Source: Cytobacillus massiliigabonensis
Lineage (GTDB): Bacteria > Bacillota > Bacilli > Bacillales > Cytobacillaceae
DNA: 64,000 bases
Reading direction: 5' to 3'
NCBI RefSeq assembly: GCF_900199725.1
Contig: NZ_LT904904.1
Span: 2,171,621-2,235,620, forward strand
Position numbers and translations under genes: made by a program. Within the stretch, counting starts at the first letter, position 1, and each line of letters opens with the position of its first letter. Below are positions 44,306 to 53,305 of this stretch, one piece after another. The notes beneath the pieces were generated by a model that was not told the DNA's origin, did no database searches, and was given only the letters and a program-made list of their open reading frames with translations.

Positions 44306-45667
44306 ATGAACCAGACATTTACCATACAAGATAAGATTAAGCAAATATTCATTTTATTGATTCCTATTTTAATCACACAGCTTGGGATGTTTTCAATGGT
44401 ATTTTTCAACACCATTATGTCAGGAAAATATCATTCATCAGATCTTGCAGGAGTTGCAATTGGGTCTTCCATTTGGAATCCAGTATTTACCGGATTGAGC
44501 GGAATTCTACTTGCGGTATCACCCATTGTGGCACAAAGCTACGGTGAAAAGAAAACAGGGGAAGTAACATCAATCGTTAAAAATGGATTATATTTAGCGA
44601 TTATAATTGCCGCTTCAGTCATTATTTTAGGCTTTTTTCTGTTAGACCCTTTATTAATGAAAATGAATCTCCCAAGTGATGTGCAAAATACAGCTCGTAA
44701 CTATTTAATCGGGCTAAGCTATGGAATTATTCCATTATTTGCTTTCAATGTTTTAAGATCCTTTATTTATGCATTAGGAAAGACGCGTGTAGTTATGATT
44801 ATATTACTCTTGGCTTTGCCGATAAATTTATTTTTCAACTTTGTGCTGATTTTCGGGCGTTTCGGTTTTCCAGAACTTGGTGGAGCAGGGGGAGGCTATG
44901 CAACTGCGGTTACCTACTGGTGTATTTTAGGTATGATTATATTCGTCATTAAAACGCAAAATCCATTCTCATCCTTTAACGTATTCGCAAATTTAAAAGG
45001 GTTCTCACTTGAAAAATGTAAAGAAATTTTGAAAATTGGTGTGCCAATGGGGCTGTCTATATTCTTTGAAACAAGCATGTTTGCGGTTGTAACGATCCTA
45101 TTAAGTAAATTTAACGTGACGACAATCGCAGCCTATCAATCAGCTCTTAATATCGTTTCTTTTTTATATATGATACCGATGAGCATATCAATGGCTCAAA
45201 CTGTTCTTGTAGGATTTGAAGTAGGTGCAGGGCGCTATAAGGATGCAAGGGCATATAGCTGGCTAGGCATTTATTTATCAATTATTATTGCGTTAGTAAC
45301 AGGCTTACTAGTCGTTTTATTTCGTTATCAGGTTGCGGGATTCTATTCAAATGAAGCGGCAGTAATCTCACTCACCGCCCATTTCCTAATTTATGCGCTA
45401 TTTTTCCAAATATCTGATGCCATTCAAGCGACTGCTCAAGCAGCTTTAAGGGGATATAAGGATGTAAATATATCGTTTGTTATTACATTAATTGCATACT
45501 GGTTAATCTGTTTACCAGTTGGCTACTTTCTTGCACGTCAAACAAATCTGGGAGCAACAGGATATTGGATTGGGTTAACGATTGGCTTGCTTGCAGCAGG
45601 GGTATGTCTGTCACTAAGGCTGATCTATATTCAGAAGAAGAAGTTTATTATCGAACATGCAGGCTAA
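44306..45667 (+). CDS. MATE-family efflux transporter
   Basis: About 453 residues with twelve hydrophobic helices in two similar halves, the NorM/DinF-type arrangement. It opens IFILLIPILITQLGMFSMVFFNTIMSG. The second half opens with ILKIGVPMGLSIFFETSMFAVVT. Exports cationic compounds using sodium or protons. The frame is open from 44258, but AAGGAG fixes ATG 44306. A weak hairpin (AAAAGGG / CCCTTTT, 45675-45713) follows. Confidence 0.92.
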   Translation: MNQTFTIQDKIKQIFILLIPILITQLGMFSMVFFNTIMSGKYHSSDLAGVAIGSSIWNPVFTGLSGILLAVSPIVAQSYGEKKTGEVTSIVKNGLYLAIIIAASVIILGFFLLDPLLMKMNLPSDVQNTARNYLIGLSYGIIPLFAFNVLRSFIYALGKTRVVMIILLLALPINLFFNFVLIFGRFGFPELGGAGGGYATAVTYWCILGMIIFVIKTQNPFSSFNVFANLKGFSLEKCKEILKIGVPMGLSIFFETSMFAVVTILLSKFNVTTIAAYQSALNIVSFLYMIPMSISMAQTVLVGFEVGAGRYKDARAYSWLGIYLSIIIALVTGLLVVLFRYQVAGFYSNEAAVISLTAHFLIYALFFQISDAIQATAQAALRGYKDVNISFVITLIAYWLICLPVGYFLARQTNLGATGYWIGLTIGLLAAGVCLSLRLIYIQKKKFIIEHAG

Positions 45668-45818
45668 ATTGTTTAAAAGGGGATTGTAAAGGAATTTATA
45701 CTTCCCTTTTAAGCATTACAGTATTAAAACCATGCGACTTTATGATAAAATATAATCGTTAAGTTCATCCTAAGAATGAATGATCAATCATTTTTTGCAT
45801 GATTTATATGAAAATAAA

Positions 45819-45847
45819 TTGACTATGGTAAAAAAGAACTATATAGT
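45819..45847 (+). promoter_or_regulatory. Promoter of the riboswitch-cyclase transcript
   Basis: TTGACT (45819-45824), 17-base spacer, TATAGT (45842-45847), placed about 45 bases before the aptamer. A good SigA-type promoter. Confidence 0.7.
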
Positions 45848-45894
45848 ATAAATATAACTATTTTGTGATTTTTCAGAATTCTAACTTAATAGGA

Positions 45895-45974
45895 GAAAAG
45901 GCAAATCCATTGAAAAATGGGGACGCAAAGCTAAAGGGGCTAAAGTCATTCGATCATGCCAGCCAGCTACCGAA
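45895..45974 (+). ncRNA. Cyclic-di-GMP-I (GEMM) riboswitch aptamer
   Basis: The aptamer core is recognisable: AAAAGGCAAATCCATTGAAA begins the P1b/GNRA-like hairpin (GAAA loop region), followed by GGGACGCAAAGCTAAAGGGG and the second helix ending ATGCCAGCCAGCTACCG. GACGCAAAGC and GCCAGCTACCG are hallmarks of the class. An outer stem can form between CTAACTT (near 45881) and GAGTTAG (45988-45994). It precedes a terminator and a diguanylate cyclase gene, so the cyclase appears to be feedback-controlled by its own product. Confidence 0.9.
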
Positions 45975-45992
45975 TATAACTATAAATGAGTT

Positions 45993-46024
45993 AGGTTAAT
46001 CGGTATGCGATTAATCTATTTTTT
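45993..46024 (+). terminator. Riboswitch expression platform terminator
   Basis: AGGTTAATCG and CGATTAATCT form a 10-bp stem (one G-U) with loop GTATG, followed by ATTTTTTG. The 5' arm touches the last two bases of the proposed outer aptamer stem, so ligand-bound aptamer could compete with it. The direction (ON or OFF) cannot be fixed by eye. Confidence 0.75.
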
Positions 46025-46054
46025 GTGAAAAATAATACGTTGGAAGTGTATGAT

Positions 46055-47236
46055 ATGAGTAAGCAAATGGATGGAATTCATAAGGTCCTTGGTATTGTTA
46101 CAAACCTGCTTAAGAAAATAGGCTCTGAAAAAAATATTATTACAAGAGATGTCTATTCGGAAATAGTATGTACAATTGGTGATAATGGAGATAAAGCAGC
46201 GGTTGAGTCTATGTTATCCCAATTACAAAAAGTGAACGTTCAAATGGAAAACATGAGCTGGCTAAACGAGCATTATAAAATTTTGCACGATTTTGCCCAA
46301 GTTTGCAGCAAGACATTAAACGAAGAAATCCTTCTCAAAAAGGCATATGAAATGGTCTCTCAAGTTATGCCGACTGATTCTTTCTTTATTGCTCTATACA
46401 CAGAAGGGAATCCACTCATCCATTTTATTTTCATGGTAGAAAATGGAATATTTTTTCCTCAAGAATACATCAAAATGGGAAATAATTTTACATCAAGGGC
46501 GATTAGAACGAAAGAAATTGTTCACCCGAGAAAAGTTAGTCATGATCAGACTGATTCGACCTTTGGTGTAACAGATACAAAATCCGGCATTTTTGTACCA
46601 GTTATTATTGATGACCAAGTGAAAGCGGTTATTTCTGCACAAAGTGTTTCTGATTTTGCTTATCGAAAAGAGCATGAAGAATTATTGCAGATTATTGGAA
46701 ATCAAGTTATCCATTCTATTGAGACGGCAAGGCTATATGAAAAAATCTATTTAATGTCACAGACAGATGAATTAACTGGTTTAAAGAATCATCGGGCATT
46801 CCACAATGATCTTTCTAATTTAATCGGGAAAGATGACAAAAAAATAACCTTAATGATGATTGACTCAGACCGATTAAAGAAAGTAAATGATAATTTTGGC
46901 CATGATATCGGAGATTTATATTTAAAAGTATTAGGTGATGGAATTAAAAGCATTTGTAATGAAGAGATCGTGGGCTATCGGTACGCAGGAGATGAATTTA
47001 TGATTATCATAAATTCTAATATAGATAACATAGTTGAAACGATCCATGAAAATTTATTTGACTATTTAGTTAAGCACCCAATCAAATTAGGAGAAAATAA
47101 AATAACTGTGTCTATTAGTACTGGTGTTGCCGTTTTTCCAGAACACGGTTCGAGTGTTGATACATTAAAGAAATCGGCTGATCAAGCCCAATATCGAGCT
47201 AAAAAACAAGGCGGGAATCAAATGGTTACTGCTTAA
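46055..47236 (+). CDS. GAF-GGDEF diguanylate cyclase under riboswitch control
   Basis: About 393 residues. An N-terminal helical segment, a GAF domain (about 65-215; HDFAQVCSKTL...GIFVPVIIDDQVKAVISAQS), and a GGDEF domain (about 220-390) with the LTGLKNHRAF start, DSDRLKKVNDNFGH and catalytic RYAGDEFMI. AGDEF variants are usually active cyclases. No RxxD inhibitory site is obvious before the motif. The frame is open from GTG 46025, but GGAAGTG supports ATG 46055. The upstream c-di-GMP-I riboswitch and terminator make a product-feedback circuit. A strong terminator follows. Confidence 0.9.
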   Translation: MSKQMDGIHKVLGIVTNLLKKIGSEKNIITRDVYSEIVCTIGDNGDKAAVESMLSQLQKVNVQMENMSWLNEHYKILHDFAQVCSKTLNEEILLKKAYEMVSQVMPTDSFFIALYTEGNPLIHFIFMVENGIFFPQEYIKMGNNFTSRAIRTKEIVHPRKVSHDQTDSTFGVTDTKSGIFVPVIIDDQVKAVISAQSVSDFAYRKEHEELLQIIGNQVIHSIETARLYEKIYLMSQTDELTGLKNHRAFHNDLSNLIGKDDKKITLMMIDSDRLKKVNDNFGHDIGDLYLKVLGDGIKSICNEEIVGYRYAGDEFMIIINSNIDNIVETIHENLFDYLVKHPIKLGENKITVSISTGVAVFPEHGSSVDTLKKSADQAQYRAKKQGGNQMVTA

Positions 47237-47240
47237 AAAA

Positions 47241-47270
47241 AGCGGAAGTGCCGGCACTTCCGCTTTTTTT
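47241..47270. terminator. Bidirectional terminator
   Basis: AGCGGAAGTG CCGG CACTTCCGCT is a nearly perfect palindrome with A-run before and T-run after, between convergent genes. Confidence 0.85.
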
Positions 47271-47478
47271 ATTGGTATTCTTCCCAGTCTGAATATGTGC
47301 CGCCCCCGTTACAGCCAGGACAATCATATAAATTTGCATGATAGGCATATTCATTGCCAGGATAAATGGAAAACCCACGTCCGTAGCATTCTGGACATTT
47401 GTTCTCATCCTTCATATTCGATAGATGCTTTTCGTGCCGATTAGCTCTCCACTCATTAAATGAATTCAGCAATCCCAT
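47269..47478 (-). CDS. Small DnaJ-type zinc-finger protein (69 aa)
   Basis: It contains two CxxCxGxG-like knuckles, CPECYGRGF and CPGCNGGGT, the pattern of the DnaJ cysteine-rich zinc finger, within a 69-residue soluble protein. GAGGTG lies 6 bases before ATG 47478; GTG 47487 is also in frame. Related small proteins in Bacillus are uncharacterised. It would bind one zinc. No partner gene on this strand. Confidence 0.7.
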   Translation of the reverse strand: MGLLNSFNEWRANRHEKHLSNMKDENKCPECYGRGFSIYPGNEYAYHANLYDCPGCNGGGTYSDWEEYQ

Positions 47479-47667
47479 TTTTTTCACCTCAAGTGTTTTT
47501 TCTTAGTTTTTATTAAAGTGAAAGATTTTATACTTGGTGTGTTTTAATTCTCATTTATCAGGAAAAAGTGTATGATAAAAGCAAGAAAAGTAACTATCGT
47601 TTGCATGTTTACAATAATCATAAACAGGTATGAATGATAGGAACATCATTGGAAGGAGAAACATCGA

Positions 47668-48207
47668 ATGAAATTACTCGGAATATCAGGCACTATTTTA
47701 GGGGCAAAGACAGCTATTTTAGTGGACACCGTTCTAAAAAAGGTAAAGGAAAAATACCCTGAAATAGAAATTGAACTTCTTGACTTACGAGACTTTCAAA
47801 TGGAATTTTGTGATGGCAGAAATCCTGATCTGTATAACGATGACACGAAGAAATTAATTCAAGCGGTTTCAGAGGCAGACTTTTATTTAATCGGATTTCC
47901 TATTTTTAACGGATCTTTTCCTGCACCTTTAAAGAATGTATTTGATATTGTTCATCCAGCTGCTTTTCGTCATAAAGTAATGGGGTTTGTAGCGAATGGA
48001 GGGACCTACCAGCATTATCTTGTCGTTGAAAATCAGATGAAGCCAATCGCAGGGTATTTGCGCTCATTTGTTGCTCCGAGCTATGTGTATGCTAATGGAG
48101 AACATTTCAATGCAGAAAATGAAATTGCGGATGAGGATGTTTTAGCACGAATTGATGCACTTGCAGAAGAATTAGTTGTGATGCACAAAGGTTTATCAAA
48201 TAAATGA
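47668..48207 (+). CDS. NAD(P)H-dependent FMN reductase (flavodoxin-like)
   Basis: A 179-residue flavodoxin-fold reductase of the SsuE/YieF type: opening KLLGISGTILGAKTA (FMN phosphate loop), and GFPIFNGSFPAPLKNVFDIV, where the substrate and flavin ring bind. It reduces flavins or quinones. It starts at ATG 47668 after GGAAGGAG. A terminator follows at 48231-48270. No sulfonate genes nearby, so the specific role is unknown. Confidence 0.85.
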   Translation: MKLLGISGTILGAKTAILVDTVLKKVKEKYPEIEIELLDLRDFQMEFCDGRNPDLYNDDTKKLIQAVSEADFYLIGFPIFNGSFPAPLKNVFDIVHPAAFRHKVMGFVANGGTYQHYLVVENQMKPIAGYLRSFVAPSYVYANGEHFNAENEIADEDVLARIDALAEELVVMHKGLSNK

Positions 48208-48230
48208 TAAAAACCATTACTAAATGGATA

Positions 48231-48270
48231 AGAAAGCAACTGGATGGCTTCGCCTTCAGTTGCTTTCTTT
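48231..48270 (+). terminator. Terminator of the flavin reductase gene
   Basis: AGAAAGCAACTG and CAGTTGCTTTCT pair almost perfectly with a GATGGCTTCGCCTT-type loop stem, followed by TTTTTGG. Confidence 0.85.
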
Positions 48271-48302
48271 TTGGTTGACATCGTATACTTAGGCTAAATC
48301 AG

Positions 48303-48432
48303 TGGCTATTTAATTGGTATTTTAGTATAATTATAATGAAATTAGCCCTCAATTTAATATAGGACTATTTAAATGTATAAAATCTGTGGAGTGCATGACA
48401 CTAATTGATAGCTTTAGCTATCTTTTTTTAGT
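48303..48432 (+). promoter_or_regulatory. Leader with attenuator-like terminator before the TerC gene
   Basis: TATAAT at 48326-48331 with TGGCTA 17 bases upstream gives a promoter. About 80 bases later GATAGC TTTA GCTATC is followed by TTTTTTTAG (48408-48431), an intrinsic terminator ahead of the gene. This suggests premature-termination control. No yybP-ykoY manganese aptamer core is recognisable, although TerC genes often carry one. Confidence 0.5.
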
Positions 48433-48475
48433 GATTTATAAATGCAAACATTTTATTTTTAAAGGGGTCTTTAAA

Positions 48476-49234
48476 GTGGAAATCCTGAATCAGCTGTTAG
48501 ACACATATGCCTCATTTTTCGATTGGAGAATGTGGGGAGAGGTGTTAACAGATCCAGTATCGTGGGGGTATATCGGCACACTAGTCATTTTAGAAGGGCT
48601 GCTGTCTGCCGATAACGCATTAGTACTGGCTGTAATGGTGAAGCATCTGCCTAAACAACAACAAAAGAAGGCGTTAACATATGGATTGTTTGGCGCATAT
48701 TTCTTTCGTTTCTTATTCATAGGTCTTGGCATGCTATTAATTAAGTTTTGGTGGATCAAGGTGATTGGAGCAGGATATTTAGCTTGGCTTGTTATAAAAC
48801 ATTTCTGGCTTGGTGAAGGAGACGACGAAGCTGAAGGAATGAAAAAAGACAGCTGGCTCACCCGAACCTTTGGCGTTTTTTGGGCAACAGTTATTTCCGT
48901 TGAGATTATGGATTTAGCGTTTTCCGTCGACAGTATTTTAGCTGCTTTTGCAGTATCAGAGAAGGTTTGGATATTGCTCATTGGCGGAATGCTTGGAATA
49001 TTAATGATGCGGACTGTTGCGAAGGGGTTTCTTGTCCTTATTGAAAAGATTCCCGAGCTTGAAAACACAGCCTTCATATTAATTGCCATTATCGCGATTA
49101 AAATGTTCTTAAGTGTATTTGGAATTGAAATTGACCATCTCATCTTTTTCGGTATTATCATTTTAGCTTTCATTGTAACCTTTGCAGTCCACTACTTTAA
49201 AAAGAATCATAATGGTCAAGATAAAATAGCTTAA
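48476..49234 (+). CDS. TerC-family membrane protein (YkoY-like)
   Basis: About 252 residues with seven or so hydrophobic helices. The hallmark metal-site helices are EGLLSADNALVLA and EIMDLAFSVDSILAAFA, each with conserved acidic residues. Family members (YkoY, YceF, MeeF-like) are linked to manganese export and metallation of secreted proteins in Bacillus. An in-frame upstream ATG at 48386 lies inside the terminator hairpin region, so GTG 48476, with AAAGGGG upstream, is the better start. A hairpin AAGCTGTTCAC / GTGAATAGCTT (49263-49289) follows. Confidence 0.88.
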   Translation: MEILNQLLDTYASFFDWRMWGEVLTDPVSWGYIGTLVILEGLLSADNALVLAVMVKHLPKQQQKKALTYGLFGAYFFRFLFIGLGMLLIKFWWIKVIGAGYLAWLVIKHFWLGEGDDEAEGMKKDSWLTRTFGVFWATVISVEIMDLAFSVDSILAAFAVSEKVWILLIGGMLGILMMRTVAKGFLVLIEKIPELENTAFILIAIIAIKMFLSVFGIEIDHLIFFGIIILAFIVTFAVHYFKKNHNGQDKIA

Positions 49235-49356
49235 TGATTAAATAATTAGAAGACGTGTATAAAAGCTGTTCACTCTTTGTGAATAGCTTCTTATATTTGC
49301 ACTCGAAACAAAGGAATATTACAATCAACATATAAGAAAAAGGGAGGCAGCATACG

Positions 49357-50175
49357 GTGAGTGAAAAGACTAATTTACATAGTGATGCGATAGAGATGTT
49401 AAAGGAGACGAGTCGGACTTTTTTTATTCCCATTAGTCTTTTAACACCGGGTTTAAAAGAAGCGGTATCCTCTGCCTACTTATGCATGAGAGCAATTGAT
49501 GAGATTGAAGATCATACTGAGCTTGAATCAACGACTAAAAGCGATCTGTTGCTAGCTGTAAGCAAAATTTTGCGAAAGCCTTTTAATGACAATGAGTTAA
49601 TGGACATCTTTCGACCATATCTTTCAGTCTTGCCAGAAGTCACCATTCGGCTTGGTGATTGGATTAAAGTGTGCCCGCAAATGATTAAAGAGAAAATCCT
49701 CGATGCTACATCTATTATGGCGGAAGGAATGGCAAAATGGGCTAGAAAAGATTGGGATATCAAAGATGAGAACGATCTAGATGAATATACTTTTTATGTT
49801 GCTGGATTAGTAGGTGTCATGCTGACAGATATTTGGAAGTGGTATGATCAGACAGATACGGACAAGGATCTTGCAATTGCGTTTGGACGCGGATTGCAGT
49901 CGGTGAATATACTACGGAATCACACGGAAGATGCAAGCAGAGGAGTAAACTTTTTTCCTGTCGGATGGGAATTTGAAGATATGTTAACATATGCGCGCAG
50001 GAATCTTGCATTAGCTGATGAATATGTGAAGGATATTAAAACAGATACGATTCTCCATTTTTGCAAAATTCCATTAGCGCTAGCACATGGTACGCTAGAT
50101 GCTTTAACAGCTGGAAAGGAAAAAATGAGCAGATCTGAGGTAACCGAGCTAGTAAGCCGGGTAGTTGGAAAATAA
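49357..50175 (+). CDS. Squalene/phytoene synthase-family protein (YisP-like)
   Basis: A 272-residue all-alpha trans-isoprenyl-synthase-fold protein. The first acidic motif is DEIEDH (about residue 48). The second, usually NILRDVxED, reads NILRNHTED, so the first aspartate of the DxxxD is asparagine. B. subtilis YisP, of similar length, is reported to work as a farnesyl-diphosphate phosphatase giving farnesol rather than as a head-to-head synthase. The altered second motif here fits such a non-synthase role but does not prove it. It starts at GTG 49357 after AGGGAGG. No carotenoid or hopanoid genes are adjacent. Confidence 0.8.
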   Translation: MSEKTNLHSDAIEMLKETSRTFFIPISLLTPGLKEAVSSAYLCMRAIDEIEDHTELESTTKSDLLLAVSKILRKPFNDNELMDIFRPYLSVLPEVTIRLGDWIKVCPQMIKEKILDATSIMAEGMAKWARKDWDIKDENDLDEYTFYVAGLVGVMLTDIWKWYDQTDTDKDLAIAFGRGLQSVNILRNHTEDASRGVNFFPVGWEFEDMLTYARRNLALADEYVKDIKTDTILHFCKIPLALAHGTLDALTAGKEKMSRSEVTELVSRVVGK

Positions 50176-50176
50176 G

Positions 50177-50228
50177 AAAAGCGCTTGGTCTCCTTTGTCA
50201 AAAATACACGGAGCCATGCGCTTTTTCT
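50177..50228. terminator. Bidirectional terminator
   Basis: AAAAGCGC...GGTCTCC and GGAGCC...GCGCTTTT form an interrupted stem between two convergent genes, with A and T runs on the outer sides. Confidence 0.7.
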
Positions 50229-50232
50229 ATTT

Positions 50233-50940
50233 TTACCATTCTTTTGGCTGGTAGTTCAGTTCATTAAATAAGGCAGTGCGTTCTTTTTTGGTTAAATCGC
50301 GCCATTGTCCAACAGGCAGGCTGCCTAAATGAATATTCATAATACGTGTTCGCTGCAAACGATACACATCGTATCCTAATTCAGCGCACATACGGCGAAT
50401 TTGGCGATTTAGCCCTTGGGTCAATATGATTTGAAAATCATATTTTGATAACTGTCTTACTTCGCAAGGAAGTGTTTTTGTTCCGAGTATTTTCACACCC
50501 TCAGACATTTTCTTCAAGAATTCTGGAGTAATCGGCTTATCTACTGAAACAATATATTCCTTTTCGTGTTTATTCTCTGAACGAAGTATTTCATTAACGA
50601 TATCTCCGTCATTAGTTAAAAGAATAAGACCATCAGAGTCCTTATCGAGTCTTCCTATATTAAAAATTCTTAGTGGATGATTAACTAAGTCAATGATATT
50701 TCCTTTAACATTTTTTTCTGTAGTGCTCGTAATTCCAACAGGCTTATTTAAGGCTATATACACATAGTTTCTTGCCATTCGGATCGGGTGCCCGCTTACG
50801 AGAACATCATCACCAGGTTCAACTTGACTGCCAACTTTTGCAACTTTTCCATTGATTGTGACTCTTCCTTCACTTATTAATTTGTCTGCTCCTCGCCTTG
50901 AGGCATAACCAGATTCACTAATATATTTATTAATACGCAT
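50233..50940 (-). CDS. rluF: 23S rRNA pseudouridine synthase (RluF-like)
   Basis: About 235 residues: an N-terminal S4 RNA-binding domain ([21 protein letters not shown]) and a RsuA/RluF-type catalytic domain with the nucleophilic aspartate in [17 protein letters not shown], then [13 protein letters not shown]. It isomerises uridine in rRNA. The exact site is not fixed by sequence alone; RluF, RluB and RsuA are related. AAGGA is well spaced from ATG 50940; a TTG at 50949 is too close to it. Monocistronic. Confidence 0.85.
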   Translation of the reverse strand: MRINKYISESGYASRRGADKLISEGRVTINGKVAKVGSQVEPGDDVLVSGHPIRMARNYVYIALNKPVGITSTTEKNVKGNIIDLVNHPLRIFNIGRLDKDSDGLILLTNDGDIVNEILRSENKHEKEYIVSVDKPITPEFLKKMSEGVKILGTKTLPCEVRQLSKYDFQIILTQGLNRQIRRMCAELGYDVYRLQRTRIMNIHLGSLPVGQWRDLTKKERTALFNELNYQPKEW

Positions 50941-51070
50941 GATTACCAATCCTTAAGAAGTTAATTTTTTTCAAGAATACCATGAGAAATTTGATCATTT
51001 CAAGATTTAATAGCAAATTAATCAGAAGGATTCAAGTGTATCATGTCCAGAAAAGTTATGAAAGCAGTTT

Positions 51071-51916
51071 CTACAATCCTTTAACCCTAAGAGGTGTTGG
51101 CTGGCTATTCAAATCTGCATTTGCTTTTTTCTTTTGATTCACTAAATGGAGGGCTAATCCGGTAAAGATAAACCCGCCAATAAAGTTACCGATTGTAACC
51201 GGAATTTGATTCCACAGCCACCAGTCTCCTAGTGAGAGGTCTGCGCCCATGAGGATCGCTGTTGGAATGACAAACATGTTAACAACGGCGTGTTCAAAAC
51301 CATGGGCAAAAAATAAAAAGACAGGAAGCCACATTGCAGCAATTTTTCCAATCGTAGAGCTAGAAACGAATGCCATGAATGCTCCTAATGTCACCATCCA
51401 ATTACATAATACAGCCTTGGTCAAGGCAACGATTATTCCTTCTCCGCCGAGGTTTTTATAAGTTAGTGTTTTTGCCTCTGCCACGCTAATAATCTTGTCA
51501 ATCATTGGTCCATCTGTTACATGCCCAAGCTTCGTTGCAGATATATAAAATAAAAGACCATACAAAAGGCTGCCTAAAAGGTTTCCGGTAAAAGCCCAAA
51601 AGAAGTTATAGCCAATGTTTGTAATGTTCGTTTGCCTTCTTAATCTAGCAAGCGGGAGCATGGCAAAGTTTCCTGTCACCAGTTCTAACCCCAATAATAA
51701 AATAAGTACAAAACCAACTGGAAAAACAAGTGCTCCTACAATACTTAAATTTGTCTCTATTGCAGCTGTATATGCAAGTGTAGTGGCAAAGCCTAAAAAG
51801 GCACCGGATAGAATCCCTTTAATTAAAATGTCTCTAATGCCCAGTTTAGATTTATAAGCACCTGCCTGTGCAACATCCTCTACTAGCTGTGCTGGTTTAA
51901 TGTAATCCAAGCTCAT
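51071..51916 (-). CDS. Formate/nitrite transporter (FNT family)
   Basis: A 281-residue FocA/NirC-type channel with six membrane helices. The signature loop regions are LELVTGNFAMLPLA and CNWMVTLGAFMA, including the narrow-gate asparagine, and the conserved histidine lies in FFAHGFEHAVVNMF. It forms pentamers for formate, nitrite or hydrosulfide. Starts at ATG 51916 behind GGAGG. No formate dehydrogenase or nitrite reductase gene is directly next to it, though a formate-dehydrogenase-like oxidoreductase lies about 7 kb away. Confidence 0.9.
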   Translation of the reverse strand: MSLDYIKPAQLVEDVAQAGAYKSKLGIRDILIKGILSGAFLGFATTLAYTAAIETNLSIVGALVFPVGFVLILLLGLELVTGNFAMLPLARLRRQTNITNIGYNFFWAFTGNLLGSLLYGLLFYISATKLGHVTDGPMIDKIISVAEAKTLTYKNLGGEGIIVALTKAVLCNWMVTLGAFMAFVSSSTIGKIAAMWLPVFLFFAHGFEHAVVNMFVIPTAILMGADLSLGDWWLWNQIPVTIGNFIGGFIFTGLALHLVNQKKKANADLNSQPTPLRVKGL

Positions 51917-52144
51917 TCCTCCAATATCATAAAAATTAATAAGGCTTTATTTATTGTAATGAGGAGGAATTCAGTATATCAAGATTTATTTACAAAAAAT
52001 TACATTTAATATTTTATATAGTGATAACCTTATGTACAGTAGTAATTGTGATATATATGGAGTAGTTTTGATTGCTTTTCTACCACAATACAGATATGGT
52101 TTGATAGGAGATAGAATTTAGTAGTTAAAAAGGATGGTAATTAA

Positions 52145-53098
52145 TTGTTTATAAAAAGAGAAGGAACCGAATTTATCTATACATTTGCATGCCAAAAGGA
52201 AGAACAATCGCTATCTCTTTTGGAAATGCGCTCCCTTTTTGGAGAACAGACTGAATCAAATATTTTAAAAAGTACGTCAGAAATCGATCCAAGCCGCAGT
52301 CCGTTTATTAAAGAGCGGATTGAAGTGATCTATGAAGGAGACAGCTTGCAGGAAATAGTAGAACAAGCTGGAAATATCAATATGGGGGAGTCAACCTTCA
52401 AAGTTATCTTTATAAAAATAAATGATTTAGAAGCCAGTGAAAAAATTGAATATGAAGAGCAGCGTTTGATCGAACGAGAAATTGGCTGGGAAATCAAGGG
52501 TGAAGCAGATGTTCGACATCCCGATCATTTGTTTGGAATCGTAACTATGGGTGGCAGATGGTACTTTGGAAACTTAAAGAAAAATGAAGCGCTTTGGCTG
52601 CAGCACATGAAGAAGCCACAAACTTTTTCTACTGCTTTAAGTACCCGGGTTGCAAGAGCAGTGGCGAATATTGCCGTACCTAAACCTGATGGAGTGAAAG
52701 CCATAGATCCTTGCTGTGGAATTGGAACGGTTTTAGTAGAGGCCCTTTCCATGGGCATTGATATCGTAGGACGTGATATTAATCCGCTTGTTACATCAGG
52801 ATCAAGGGAGAATATTGCTTTTTTTGGCTATGAAGGGGAAGTCGGGCTTGGTCCCATATCAGATGTAACTGAACAATACGATGTTGCCATTATTGATTTG
52901 CCCTACAATTTGTATACCCATGCAACACGAGAAGAACAGTTTAATATTCTGAACCATGCACGCCGCATTGCCAGGAAGTCGGTAATTATTACGATTGAGA
53001 CAATTGATGATATGATCATGGAAGCAGGATATGATATAAAAGACCGCTGTGTAGCGAGTAAAGGGAAATTTTCTAGGCAAGTTCTGGTTTGTGAGTAA
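52145..53098 (+). CDS. SAM-dependent RNA methyltransferase-like protein (TRM11/RlmL-like fold)
   Basis: A 317-residue Rossmann methyltransferase. The SAM-binding motif is VKAIDPCCGIGTVLVEAL, the acidic residue follows in GRDINP, and the catalytic motif reads DLPYN in place of DPPY/NPPY, a form found in TRM11-like enzymes that methylate tRNA exocyclic nitrogen. The N-terminal 150 residues would bind RNA, but no clear THUMP domain is recognised. Starts at TTG 52145 behind AAAAGGATGG. Monocistronic. Substrate unknown. Confidence 0.75.
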   Translation: MFIKREGTEFIYTFACQKEEQSLSLLEMRSLFGEQTESNILKSTSEIDPSRSPFIKERIEVIYEGDSLQEIVEQAGNINMGESTFKVIFIKINDLEASEKIEYEEQRLIEREIGWEIKGEADVRHPDHLFGIVTMGGRWYFGNLKKNEALWLQHMKKPQTFSTALSTRVARAVANIAVPKPDGVKAIDPCCGIGTVLVEALSMGIDIVGRDINPLVTSGSRENIAFFGYEGEVGLGPISDVTEQYDVAIIDLPYNLYTHATREEQFNILNHARRIARKSVIITIETIDDMIMEAGYDIKDRCVASKGKFSRQVLVCE

Positions 53099-53305
53099 TA
53101 GAGTACTAGATGGCTTAACCGGGAAGAAACGTATGTTATCAAACGTGCTCGTTACAGCAGAAAAAGTCAAAGACGGTCACATGCACACTTTGCATGTGAC
53201 CGCAAATATTATAAAAAAGTTTTGAACAAGAATCAGGTGGTATGCATGGAGTGTGAATGCGTTAGTCAGTTGAAACAATCGAATGAAAGCGTTTCTGTCC
53301 ACTTG
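53099..53305. other. Gap with perfect 12-bp hairpin
   Basis: CGGTCACATGCA (53174-53185) pairs perfectly with TGCATGTGACCG (53191-53202) around CACTT. The plus-strand tail is CAAATATTATAAA, so it is only a modest terminator for the methyltransferase gene. The minus-strand tail is T-rich (TCTTTGACTTTTTC). The rest of the gap shows nothing. Confidence 0.6.

Noticed and set aside
48332..48475. yybP-ykoY manganese riboswitch before TerC gene
   Set aside because: The conserved GGGGAGUAGC-type core was not found; only the terminator is visible.
48490..49173. 227-residue minus-strand frame opposite the TerC gene
   Set aside because: It mirrors the codon structure of a well-supported membrane protein; no ribosome binding site and no family.
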